Shown in pieces: positions 9,401 to 17,219 of a DNA stretch of 38,372 bases. The translations under genes were made by a program, and so were the position numbers. The stretch is from NCBI GenBank assembly GCA_964544635.1, contig CAZJCK010000030.1, positions 1 through 38,372 of the forward strand. The letters are read 5' to 3'. Numbering within the stretch: the stretch's first letter is position 1; every line of letters begins with the position of its first letter. This DNA comes from CAZJCK01 sp964544635. Its GTDB lineage: Bacteria > Zixibacteria > MSB-5A5 > GN15 > FEB-12. The notes beneath the pieces were generated by a model. That model saw nothing but the letters and a program-made list of their open reading frames with translations, ran no database searches and was not told where the DNA came from.

Positions 9401-10381
9401 ACCGCAGAAGAGGGAGCCCTTGGCAACGCCGCAATTGACCATAAAGCCGTCGTCATTGGATTGAATCAAGCGATGCGCGCAGTGCAACGCTCGAACGGTA
9501 TCGAGTTCATCAGCATTGGGGGCACCAAAGAGCACCAGGAGCTTATGCCCGCCGGCATACGGATCGACCCGCGCAATATTGCCGCCACTGGAATGAACTT
9601 CGGAGAACATTCGATCGAAGCGACCGGCCAGATCAGTGTTCGAGATCGCTTGGCCGGCATCGACGCGGGCGAACAGCACAACTACATTGCGCACCTCTGC
9701 CGCGACCTGCCCGGAGTCACCCGACGATGAGATTTTGCGGAGAATCTCGACCGGAAGGTACTTTTGCAGGATATCAGCGGAAGGTAACGGGCGGGCCGGT
9801 TCACAGAGCCGTCGCGAGGTATCTGTCGTATCCGCCTCGAATTCGGTAGTCCTGAGCAGGCTGCCGTGCGTTGCCTGATCACAGGCAAAAAAGACTTCGC
9901 GCACCAGCGGTCCGACCAGTTCAACTTCACGGCGCGACTCCGAGCCGCCCAGCGACAACAGGTCGAAAGCGCCGTACCCAACCCCGGCGTGCAGGGTAAT
10001 GGGGCGTTGCGCCAGCAGTTCCCACCTGGTATTCAAGTCATCGACATGTTGGGAGACGTCATTGAAGTACGCCTGTGAATCGATGCGTCGTTCAAAGAAC
10101 AGCCAGGCGGCATCCCCCGCGAATTTGACAATTTGCCCGCCGTGGGCGGCAGCCGTGGTACGGACAGTCGACAGTACCTTGTTCAGGATTTCCGCCACCT
10201 GCTCGACGCCATCCGGTGACGCCGCACACAACTCCCGGTTCAATCGCGTGAAACCAGAGACATCAAGACACATCAGCGTGCCATGATGACGGCTTCGGGT
10301 GTGAAGGTGGCCCGGCGAGGCGTGACGGTACCAGTCAACCAGGAGGGGGGGCAGGTAGGGCGTGAGTTTTGACGGGTACAT
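6440..10381 (-). CDS. Soluble adenylyl cyclase-like protein: two class III cyclase domains, ATPase and TPR repeats
   Basis: 1313 residues, predicted to make cAMP from ATP in the cytoplasm. Cyclase domain 1 (about 33-180) has the metal aspartates D40 (LMCLDVSGFTRL) and D90 (VKFAGD). Cyclase domain 2 (about 231-365) lacks those but has K280 (GGHKLLVLFG), D342, N345 and R349 (EYTVIGDAINLAARL), which are the substrate-side positions. This complementary split is the arrangement of animal sAC (ADCY10). A P-loop ATPase follows (GPAGSGKT at 439-446, Walker B-like AVAIDN near 560), then many TPR-like helical pairs from about 830 to 1290. It is the last gene of an operon, 3 bases after the DUF3307 gene. 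cGMP production cannot be excluded, but the D342 choice favours neither strongly. Confidence 0.85.
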   Translation of the reverse strand: MYPSKLTPYLPPLLVDWYRHASPGHLHTRSRHHGTLMCLDVSGFTRLNRELCAASPDGVEQVAEILNKVLSTVRTTAAAHGGQIVKFAGDAAWLFFERRIDSQAYFNDVSQHVDDLNTRWELLAQRPITLHAGVGYGAFDLLSLGGSESRREVELVGPLVREVFFACDQATHGSLLRTTEFEADTTDTSRRLCEPARPLPSADILQKYLPVEILRKISSSGDSGQVAAEVRNVVVLFARVDAGQAISNTDLAGRFDRMFSEVHSSGGNIARVDPYAGGHKLLVLFGAPNADELDTVRALHCAHRLIQSNDDGFMVNCGVAKGSLFCGEAGDAHRKEYTVIGDAINLAARLMAAGNPGEVVFDAVVREVAPPLIVSDDIELQLKGLDGSLTAHRLVRIDEVAEIARHHGEVIGLTREQVLLRRAWRRIAQNRRRHFALTGPAGSGKTALLQTLVSDLGRGQARYLDCKHALLFGRGWLIRQLLQQVFEISGSVETSLEARIVQTIEARWLPLLNDVLGTQWPDNEWTQHLSMDLRANKTARLLASCLRTMVRKRAAVAIDNIDRADDYSQELLPAILNDLVDSRLLVCLSSRAGISDRYAPAVVAEESLRYPSDDEWWQWFRQTFHDGAAERQLFEQLLRAGDGNPRFVREYMRHSLGTGALRPNTVDGRMELLVGNVEVRIPESLSSLHLMQFDQLDEEVRSILKAMAVLGGDVSVDALMPAVTTSIRPHLSDRLTSLCHRGLLERNNSGGYRFVSHALAESIYDCLPHSHRRALHELFARQFESEGHVRASVLAHHFYYAAADSETLYYSLVAARQAVDAHSVLEASQLLARCRLVIERSGEDILSSDQVSLYYSLHTEHYLGRGELTAASGVARRWRRFARTASRPFDAARAAVELAHVMSKQARYGRAAGILNAVLKTPALQDDLSVGARALYILADTLRRQSRFAEARELCEQAISAAQTVGDGQILRRSRNNLGLVLWAEGKLSEAAEVYTEVLAEASRDTGMFSRAQTLNNLAIIHWEQGRFVQAEALMTEALGIFRNLGDRLNEAYASGNLAALRKIVGRFAEARELFELADLVFRRNNDEHAHQYTVGNIGDLDLLTGDMAAARRRFDEVHLFACRVGDQELEAECKVRLGDLAASGGDLDSGLRLISEAAALATTIGSTEYRLRALLALARLHVNRSDVGATEALVADVQQIAGESRSILAARDADFLAAECLRLRQDLSRARELYLKTLAWAEGEHSFELQLKCLTRLVELDDNPSQGHTARLEELASTFARENSPGLWQQLVASPYYSRYAETLRNVVPVEA

Positions 10382-10384
10382 GTA

Positions 10385-10741
10385 CTATTGTCCCGGGAAT
10401 ACTATCAGTCGCACCACGAACAACAGCGATAGGTGCAGCGCCTGGTCGAAGTAAAAGCCCTGCCGGCTGCCGTTGAAATGGCGGGGCTTGATATAATCCT
10501 GAAGCCAGTGGGTTACGAATATCAGCGCCAGCAGCCCCCACAGGCTCAGGGTGAGAAAGTCGGCTCGCTCCGCTAAAATGAGCGCCAGCCCCAGAAAGAA
10601 CGCTATCGTGACGGTATAGATCGATACGTGCAGCGTAAGTATCGCCACCGATGAATGCTTCTTCGCCGCCATGGTATCGGTCTGAAAGGCAAAGTCGCCG
10701 AAGAAATGTCCGAGTATGAGCAGAAACAGCGGGTCAATCAT
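10385..10741 (-). CDS. DUF3307 membrane protein
   Basis: 118 residues with three to four membrane segments. It starts MIDPLFLLILGHFFGDFAFQ, and the early H-x4-D pattern is typical of DUF3307. A later HWLQDYIKPRHF and a final FDQALHLSLL histidine motif also fit that family. The function of the family is unknown; the conserved His/Asp residues in the membrane could suggest a metal site or enzyme. Its start overlaps the end of the upstream cNMP-binding gene by 8 bases, and its end lies 3 bases from the cyclase start, so all three are probably co-transcribed and translationally coupled. Confidence 0.8.
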   Translation of the reverse strand: MIDPLFLLILGHFFGDFAFQTDTMAAKKHSSVAILTLHVSIYTVTIAFFLGLALILAERADFLTLSLWGLLALIFVTHWLQDYIKPRHFNGSRQGFYFDQALHLSLLFVVRLIVFPGQ

Positions 10742-12254
10742 GGTCGGCCGCCGTTTGCCTGAGGGGCAGACGTACCATCACCGCCATACCTGAGGTTGAT
10801 TTGCGTTCCACGGCCAGGTTACCGCCGTGAATTTCAACTATCGCTCGTATCATGCCCAGCCCCAGAGTATGATCATGAGGGTCACCCGACATGCCTGCAT
10901 TCAACACGGCTGCCAGCTGCTCCTTGGATATGACAGCATCCCTGGCCGCCACGGTGATCGCGGCAAGTCTGTTTTCGGAATCATAAGTGAGCCGCACTGA
11001 AATAGGCGACTCGACGCGACCGCCGCTGTCGAGAAGTCGATCGGCTACGAAAATAATCACATTAAGCAATACCGATTGGACTTGTCCGGCCCGTAGCAGC
11101 AATTTGCTCGGAAAGTCGTCGTCGATCAGGTAGCTCAGGTCAAGCGATTCGTACCGCGGCATCGACTCCACCTGCTGCACAACCGCCCGCACCATCTGGC
11201 GCAGGTCGCTGAACGAAAAGTCGGTACAGTTGCAGCGATTGACCAGGTAGTCCTCGGCCAGCCGCCGCACCATCGTCTTGATCCGGTCCGCCTCGGAACG
11301 AACCTCGATCAACGGAGCGCGGTCGTTCATCGGCTGATTCTCGACCAGCTGATCGATGCGCAGGTGCAACTCGTTCAGCATCCGACACACCCCGTGGGCC
11401 ATCTCGACAGCGGCATGCTGTGCCGCCGTGAACTTCTCGTAGTCGGTGGTAACGTGAATCTGCTCTTCCAGGTCGGAGATGTCGTGGCAGAGCACGAGGT
11501 AGAGGATGCCGTCGGGATGACCGGTCAACGCACGGATCGACATGTGCACCGGGAACGGCTTGTTGCCGCGACGCCCGATAACCTGCCCCGTCCAGGTCTG
11601 GATCAGGTCCTTGCGCAGGTCGGCAAAGGAGAACCCGACGAACAGGTTGCTGATGTTCCCGCGTCGCCCGCTCGAGTCCAGTTCGAACATTGCCAGTCCG
11701 GCATGATTGATGCGAAACAGCTCACCCTTGGCGGTGGCCAGTATGACGGCCGACGGTGTCTGGTCGATGATGCAGTCAAGGAACGAATTCAGTCCGATCA
11801 GTTCATGGTTGGTCTCGGTCAGGATGCGATTGGCTTCCTCCAGCATGCGCACCTGCCGATCGTCCGACTCCCGTAACTTGCGGCTGAGGCTTCGCAGCAC
11901 CTTGGTCGCGAGGGCCGGCTGCTGACGGATCGCTCGTTCGAATTGTACGCGGTTGAACTCGAGTACTTCGCAGGCATCCTCTGCCTCAACCGTTGCCGAT
12001 CGCGGCGACGATTCGACCAGCGCCATCTCGCCGATGAATTCACCGGCCGAGCGATGGGCTATCACCCGCATGCGGGTGCCGTCGCTCGAACGTTTCGAGA
12101 TGCGAACCCGCCCGCTCAATACCAGGAGCATGGTATTGCCCGGGTCGCCCTCTGCAAAGATCTGCTGGCCCGGCAGATACTTGCCGTACTTACCTGCAAG
12201 TTTGTTCAGGAACAGATCGAGGGCGATTTTGGTAGTATCCTGCCCTGTCTTCAT
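10734..12254 (-). CDS. cNMP-binding / PAS / histidine kinase-like sensor, kinase domain degenerate
   Basis: 506 residues from ATG 12254. The frame runs further upstream, but that part looks non-coding and overlaps the divergent promoter region. Residues 20-120 form a cyclic-nucleotide-binding domain with an intact phosphate cassette (GEMALVESSPRSATV; E76 and R85). A short coiled coil and a PAS domain (about 155-265) follow. A HisKA-like helix has H287 (VEMAHGV), and an ATPase-like domain covers about 350-500. The N-box asparagine is replaced (F402 region) and the DxGxG box is not recognisable (AARDAVIS), while a G2-like LGLG remains near 464-467. It may bind cAMP and pass the signal without kinase activity. 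It is the first gene of the cyclase operon. Confidence 0.8.
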   Translation of the reverse strand: MKTGQDTTKIALDLFLNKLAGKYGKYLPGQQIFAEGDPGNTMLLVLSGRVRISKRSSDGTRMRVIAHRSAGEFIGEMALVESSPRSATVEAEDACEVLEFNRVQFERAIRQQPALATKVLRSLSRKLRESDDRQVRMLEEANRILTETNHELIGLNSFLDCIIDQTPSAVILATAKGELFRINHAGLAMFELDSSGRRGNISNLFVGFSFADLRKDLIQTWTGQVIGRRGNKPFPVHMSIRALTGHPDGILYLVLCHDISDLEEQIHVTTDYEKFTAAQHAAVEMAHGVCRMLNELHLRIDQLVENQPMNDRAPLIEVRSEADRIKTMVRRLAEDYLVNRCNCTDFSFSDLRQMVRAVVQQVESMPRYESLDLSYLIDDDFPSKLLLRAGQVQSVLLNVIIFVADRLLDSGGRVESPISVRLTYDSENRLAAITVAARDAVISKEQLAAVLNAGMSGDPHDHTLGLGMIRAIVEIHGGNLAVERKSTSGMAVMVRLPLRQTAADHD

Positions 12255-12332
12255 ACTTACATGATCGGTGTTCGCGCAACGCCCCTTTAGGCCATAGCCG
12301 GGAGCATCTTCGGTTAGTTGCAGGCCGGCCGC

Positions 12333-12349
12333 TGTTCCATACTGGAACA
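12333..12349. promoter_or_regulatory. Operator-like inverted repeat in divergent promoter region
   Basis: TGTTCC-N5-GGAACA is a perfect two-fold repeat with a 5-base spacer. It lies between the cNMP-binding operon (start 12254, minus) and the repeat-protein gene (start 12591, plus), a 336-base gap with no other gene. It could bind a dimeric regulator. The regulator is not known. Confidence 0.35.
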
Positions 12350-12488
12350 ACTCGGCAGTGTGTGGGAATGGTCCCATACTCAGCCCCGGAAGGACCGGCG
12401 ACAGACTGCCCCGGCTCCTGCCGGCACCGGTTGTAACACACTGCCCCCGAACCGCTTGGCGACTGGATGGGGCTGTCCGGAACGACGC

Positions 12489-12516
12489 TTGCTTAAAACC
12501 CCACCTTCGATATATA
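12489..12516 (+). promoter_or_regulatory. Candidate sigma-70-type promoter of the FG-GAP protein gene
   Basis: TTGCTT (12489-12494), a 16-base spacer and TATATA (12511-12516) lie about 75 bases before the ATG at 12591. The gene has an AAGGAG ribosome binding site near 12579. Confidence 0.45.
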
Positions 12517-12590
12517 GCCACGCCGGCCAGGCTGTCGGCCGCCGGAAATACTCGCGACCATACCGGTCGTTTCCGCCCAAGGAGACTGTT

Positions 12591-15500
12591 ATGCGACTCC
12601 AGACTCTTACCGTGATATTACTCGTGGCCTTTGCCGCCGCGTCGGGGCTGTCCGCCCAGCCCATTTTCGAGCACCGATTCGACTATCGTGCCGCTGACGG
12701 ATCATGGAACGCCGACGTTGCCGACTTCGACGGTGACGGTTTCGTCGATGTCGCCGTCGCCGGATCACAGGGCGTTTCCTTCGCCGTACTGTTCAATGAC
12801 GGTACCGGTGACTTCTCTGATCGCCAGACTGTCTCGACGACCGATGGCGGCTGCAAATATCTCGCGGCCGGTGACGTCAACGGTGACGGCTGGCCCGATG
12901 TGGTCGTAAGCTGTGAGTTCCGAAGCCAGGTTAAGGTCTTCCTTAACGACGGCGCCGGCACCCTCGTCTTCAATGCCTCGTATGCCGCCGGCAGCAGTCC
13001 CGGCGCCGTAAGTCTTGCCGACTTCACCGGCGACGGTCTGCTCGACATCGCGGTGGTCAACCAGTCGGCCCTGCAGAGTTCGGTCTCGCTGCTCCCCGGC
13101 CAGCCGGGTGGCAGTTTTGGCTCGATCTCGAGCACCAGCATCGGTCGGTTCGCCGGTGGCTCGGTTGTGGCCGATTTCAACGGTGACGGCAGCCCCGACA
13201 TCGCCGTCGGCTGTAAAGCTTCTCGCGATGTCTGGATCCTGCTTAACGACGGCAGCGGATCATTCTCAATGTCCAGTCTGGCCGTTCCCGGTGGCGACGC
13301 CGTGACCGCAGCCGACTTTGACGATGACGGTGATCTCGATATCGCCGTTGCCAACTGGATGTTCAACAGTATCTCAATACTCACCAACACCGGCGCCGGG
13401 TCGTTCAGCCCGGGGGCTGCCGTGCCGGGCGGTGGTGCCTCCTCGGCCGGTCCGGTTTGGATCGCCGCCGGTGATGTCTCCGGTGATGGTCTTGCCGACC
13501 TGCTCACCGCCAACATGAGCCTCGACAGCGCCGGCGCATATATCAATGGCGCCACCGGTTTCGGCGCTCCCGATCGCTATGCTATCGGTGACAATCCGCG
13601 GTGGGTAGGACTGTTCGATGTAGACCGGGACAATGCGCTCGATCTCCTCGCCGCCAACGAGTACTCGGACGATATCAGTGTCTGGAAGGGCATGGTCGTA
13701 CCGGACGGCTCTGATCAATGCGTCGATGTCGACGCCGATGATGTGTGCGACAGCGTCGACAACTGCGTCGACGTCGCTAACGCCGACCAACTTGACAGCG
13801 ATGCCGACGGTATCGGCGANNNNNNNNNNNNNNNNNNNNNNNNNNNNNNNNNNNNNNNNNNNNNNNNNNNNNNNNNNNNNNNNNNNNNNNNNNNNNNNNN
13901 NNNNNNNNNNNNNNNNNNNGCGTCGACGTCGCTAACGCCGACCAACTTGACAGCGATGCCGACGGTATCGGCGATCTGTGCGACGCCTTCCCGTTCGATC
14001 CGGCCAACGACGCCGATGGTGACGGTATCGGCGCCAACGAAGACAACTGCCCGGCAGTCGCCAACGGCGACCAGCTTGACAGCGATGCCGACGGTATCGG
14101 CGACCTGTGCGACGCCTTCCCGTTCGATCCTGCCAACGACGCTGACGGTGACGGTATCGGTGCCAACGAAGATAACTGCCCGGCAGTCGCTAACGGCGAC
14201 CAGCTTGACAGCGATGCCGACGGTATCGGCGATCTGTGCGACGCCTTCCCGCTTGATCCGGCCAACGACGCCGATGGTGACGGTATCGGCGCCAACGAAG
14301 ACAACTGCCCGGCTGTCGCCAACGGCAGTCAGCTTGACATCGACGGCGACGGTCTCGGCGATAAGTGCGACAACTGTCCGATGGTTGCCAACCCTGATCA
14401 GGCTGATTTTGACGGTGACGGTTATGGTGATGCCTGCAGCATCGGCAGTATTCTTGTGCGGACGATGGACGAGTCCGAGCCGGTAGCCGATGTACCGGTC
14501 ATTCTCTTCGACAGTACAAACAACCGGATCGACAGTCTTGTCACCGATGGCGATGGCGCGGGTGTGTTCCCTGACCTGCCGTTCGCAACCTATCGAGTTG
14601 GTGCCGGTACGCCGCCCGAAGACTATCGTGCGCTGCGCCAGCAGTACCTGGTGTACCTCGTGACCGAGGTTGACACAGTATTTATCAGCCTCGAAAAGAT
14701 GCACATCCAGGCCGACTGGCGCCCGCGCGGCAAAGGCTTCTGGATGAACCTGCTCCATGGCTGGCACCACTGGAAGAAAAACCTCAAGGAGATCTGGCTC
14801 GAAATGTGCGATCTGATCGAGCGCATCCGCATCTTTATCAATGAGCATCCCGAGCACCCAATCGCGGTGCTGGAAATTGATGAACACGCCAACTGCAACC
14901 AGCGCCTCAAGGATCTGCGCGACGCCATCTTCCCGCATCGCCACCAGACCATACGCGATATGGCGCGGGCGCACTATATCATTATGCTCCTCAATCTGGT
15001 CTCTGGTCGTCTGCACGACAGCACGCACGTAGTCATCCGTCCCCGCGGTGGTCGCTCGCATGACGGTAACGAGGTGAAACCGGGCAACGGCAACGGCCGT
15101 GGCCACAACAACAGCCCGGCCGTCGAGCAGCCGATTCTCATTTCGCAGGTCGTCACCTACTGCGGTGACCTGCTTACTGACGATGACCCGTACAACGACA
15201 GCCTCGTGTACGAGATTGCGGTGCGCATCAACGAGGGTCAGCCGATCGACGACGGTCTTGTCGATCCGTCAACACCGGTCTATAGTTATGTACCGGAAGA
15301 TGTGGCGTCCGACAATGATCAGGGCGAAGCGGAATTGCCGGGTTCTTTCAGCCTGGCCCAGAATTATCCCAATCCGTTTAACCCGACTACCGTCATCGCC
15401 TACTCGCTGCCGTCAGCGGGCGAAGTCAAGCTGGTCGTCTACAACGTCATCGGTCAGCAGGTTGCGACGCTGGTCGACGACGAACAACCGGCCGGTTACT

Positions 15501-15622
15501 ACCAGGTTGAGTGGAACGGTACCGCCGATTCCGGCGCCGACGCCGCCAGCGGTGTCTACTTGTACCGAATCTCCTTCAACGGCAATACCAGCGAGACACG
15601 CAAGATGATGCTCGTGAAGTAA
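12591..15622 (+). CDS. Large secreted FG-GAP / thrombospondin type 3 repeat protein with FlgD-like sorting tag
   Basis: One gene interrupted by the scaffold gap 13820-13919, so the two sides appear in different frames. A signal peptide (about 1-23) precedes FG-GAP/VCBS repeats with Ca-binding DFDGDG-type loops (about 30-365; ADFNGDGSPDIAVG recurs with variations). Thrombospondin type 3 repeats (DSDADGIGD...) follow, built partly of a 43-residue unit. Then come a carboxypeptidase-regulatory-like beta domain (SEPVADVPVILFDSTNNR), a charged helical region, and a C-terminal tag of about 85 residues containing QNYPNPFNPTTVIAYSLP. That tag is a FlgD-Ig/type IX-like sorting domain common in FCB bacteria. 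If the 55 identical bases flanking the gap are merged, one open frame of 958 residues results. Probably secreted or surface-bound; ligand unknown. Confidence 0.85.
13820..13919. other. Assembly gap of 100 Ns
   Basis: The run of N has the conventional length of an unsized scaffold gap. The 55 bases before it (13765-13819) are identical to the 55 bases after it (13920-13974), so its true length may be zero or a whole number of repeat units. Confidence 0.97.
13946..14350 (+). repeat. 129-bp tandem repeat encoding thrombospondin type 3 modules
   Basis: The word CTTGACAGCGATGCC or close variants recurs at 13946, 14075, 14204 and (diverged) 14333, a period of 129 bases or 43 codons. Copies differ mainly at third positions (for example CCG/CCT, GCC/GCT), so the array is coding and under protein-level constraint. 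A partial copy precedes the gap. Confidence 0.9.
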
Positions 15623-15647
15623 TCGCTCGCATTTCGCCTTCATTGAA

Positions 15648-15682
15648 CGCCCGGTCGACCTTGTCGTCGACCGGGCGTTTTT
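15648..15682 (+). terminator. Intrinsic terminator of the repeat-protein gene
   Basis: A perfect 12-bp stem (15648-15659 with 15666-15677, CGCCCGGTCGAC) with loop CTTGTC is followed by TTTTT, 25 bases after the stop codon. Confidence 0.9.
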
Positions 15683-15907
15683 GCTGGCGGTCGACGTTCC
15701 GTTCGTGCACACCGATCGCGAACTCGTTGCGCTCCAGGCCAGAAGCAACCGCCGACCTGCCGACAATACCGCTGTTTATGGGCCAAAACAGCAGTTGCGA
15801 GCGACGGCACGGTAGTTGCATAGACTGACAATCAAGATCGCAGCGCTGCTCCGATCTTGTTGATACGATTGAATCGCCTGTCACGATTATCATTGGAAGG
15901 AGTATAG

Positions 15908-16525
15908 GTGACACGTCAACAACAGGAATTTCGAAACCAGGTGCTGACAATATTCCCCGGCCTCGTTCGTCTGGCCAGTACCATCGCCTCCGACGAGCAA
16001 GCGGCCGGAACGTTGATTGAGAAAGCGATTGCCACGATGTATCGAGACAGTGGCGGAGTTGTCAGCCAGGACCACCGTCCCGCTTTGTTTAAGTCGCTGA
16101 TAGATGCCGCCGATGAATCGGTGCTTCCGTACAAACGGGCTGATCACCGCAACCGAATCAGGAAACAGCTCGACGAAGTCACTCACGATACAACCGGATC
16201 GGCTGTCTACGATGCCGTCAACGGTGACATGTATGGTCGCGGTGATGTTGCCGACATTCGACGGCAGGTCGACGAGTCCGCCGACCGACCCAGTCTTGAA
16301 AACTTGCACCCGATGACCCGCATTGTGCTGCAATTGAAACTGCAGGAAGGGCTCAACTATGATGAAATCGGCCACGTCTGCGGCCTGTCGCGCGACGAGG
16401 TGAGAGCCTTTCTCATGCTCGGCCGCCGTAAGGTTGTCGACGAGATCGTGCAGGACACCCTCTCTGATAACGGCATCGAAACGTCTGAATGCGACACCGA
16501 TGCTCCTCGGACAAGTGCCGGCTGA
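15908..16525 (+). CDS. Divergent sigma-70 family (ECF-like) protein
   Basis: 205 residues from GTG 15908, with GGAAGGAG about 7 bases upstream. A C-terminal region-4-like helix-turn-helix is clear (LNYDEIGHVCGLSRDEVRAF then LGRRKVVDEI, about 138-168). The N-terminal part resembles a worn region 2 (FPGLVRLASTIASDEQAAG... IEKAIATMYR), in which the usual DLVQE-type helix is poorly kept. It may direct RNA polymerase to specific promoters, but the weak region 2 leaves room for another DNA-binding role. No anti-sigma gene is adjacent. A methyltransferase gene starts 4 bases downstream, so the two are probably co-transcribed. The 225 bases before it hold the upstream terminator and no other gene. 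Confidence 0.65.
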   Translation: MTRQQQEFRNQVLTIFPGLVRLASTIASDEQAAGTLIEKAIATMYRDSGGVVSQDHRPALFKSLIDAADESVLPYKRADHRNRIRKQLDEVTHDTTGSAVYDAVNGDMYGRGDVADIRRQVDESADRPSLENLHPMTRIVLQLKLQEGLNYDEIGHVCGLSRDEVRAFLMLGRRKVVDEIVQDTLSDNGIETSECDTDAPRTSAG

Positions 16526-16529
16526 GGCC

Positions 16530-17201
16530 ATGCCACTGTCGACCGCTGAACAAGAAAGGCTGTTTGATCGCATGTACGCCCGCGCCGACTTTTCCTATGC
16601 CGCTGAGCCGCCGCCGCGGTTGATGCAGGTAGTGTCGCGGCTTGACGAGAACGCGCGCGCCCTCGACCTGGGGTGTGGTGACGGTCGGGTGGCACTTTAC
16701 CTTGCCGAGCAGGGCATTTCGGTTACAGCAGTAGATATCTCTCGTCGCGGCCTCGAAAAGCTCCGAAAATTCGCTGAAGAACGCGGTCTCGTCGAACGTA
16801 TCGAAACCGTCAAGGCCGACGTCCGTTCGGTGGCGCTGGAGGAGGAGAGCTTTGACCTGATCGCCGCTGTAACGGTCCTTGACCATCTGCCGGGTCAGGA
16901 CGTTGCACCCACTTTTGCCCGAGTCCTGAGATCGCTGAAAGTCGACGGCTATCTCTATGCCTCGGTGCACCTTGCCCTGGATCCCGGAAATACCGCCGGC
17001 GAGACCCCCGAGAGCGAATCGGCGGCTGCCATTGAGCACTACTTTGACCGCGGCGAGCTGCGGCGTCTTGCCGAAAGCCACCTCGCTGTCGAAGCGTACG
17101 AAGAACGCCGGGAAGAAGATCGCACTCACGGCGATCGGCACTTTCATGCGTTCGCCGAACTGCTCGGGCGCAATCTTTCACCGCAGCTTCGACTCATCTG
17201 A
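16530..17201 (+). CDS. Class I SAM-dependent methyltransferase
   Basis: 223 residues from ATG 16530, chosen because it follows the sigma-like gene's stop by 4 bases with GAGG just before it. An in-frame ATG at 16500 is a weaker option inside that gene. Motif I is ALDLGCGDGRVALYLAEQG (about 44-62) and the acidic ribose-binding residue is in VDIS near 69. A motif IV-like region (DLIAAVTVLDHL) follows near 110-121. The fold resembles TehB/UbiE-type small-molecule methyltransferases. The C-terminal third is charged (EERREEDRTHGDRHFHAF). The substrate is unknown. Confidence 0.85.
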   Translation: MPLSTAEQERLFDRMYARADFSYAAEPPPRLMQVVSRLDENARALDLGCGDGRVALYLAEQGISVTAVDISRRGLEKLRKFAEERGLVERIETVKADVRSVALEEESFDLIAAVTVLDHLPGQDVAPTFARVLRSLKVDGYLYASVHLALDPGNTAGETPESESAAAIEHYFDRGELRRLAESHLAVEAYEERREEDRTHGDRHFHAFAELLGRNLSPQLRLI

Positions 17202-17219
17202 CCGTTCGCCGCATTCGTC

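Noticed and set aside
12255..12521. Upstream extension of the cNMP-binding sensor frame
   Set aside because: Low-complexity, no domain, and it overlaps the divergent promoter region; ATG 12254 starts right before the conserved domain.
13946..14350. Possible CRISPR array
   Set aside because: The repeat is 129 bases, in frame and coding, with no short spaced repeats, spacers or cas genes.
13715..15106. Long antisense reading frame opposite the repeat protein
   Set aside because: It mirrors the TSP3-coding repeats, crosses the N gap and has no signal for a start; the plus-strand gene has domains, a signal peptide, a terminator and a ribosome binding site.
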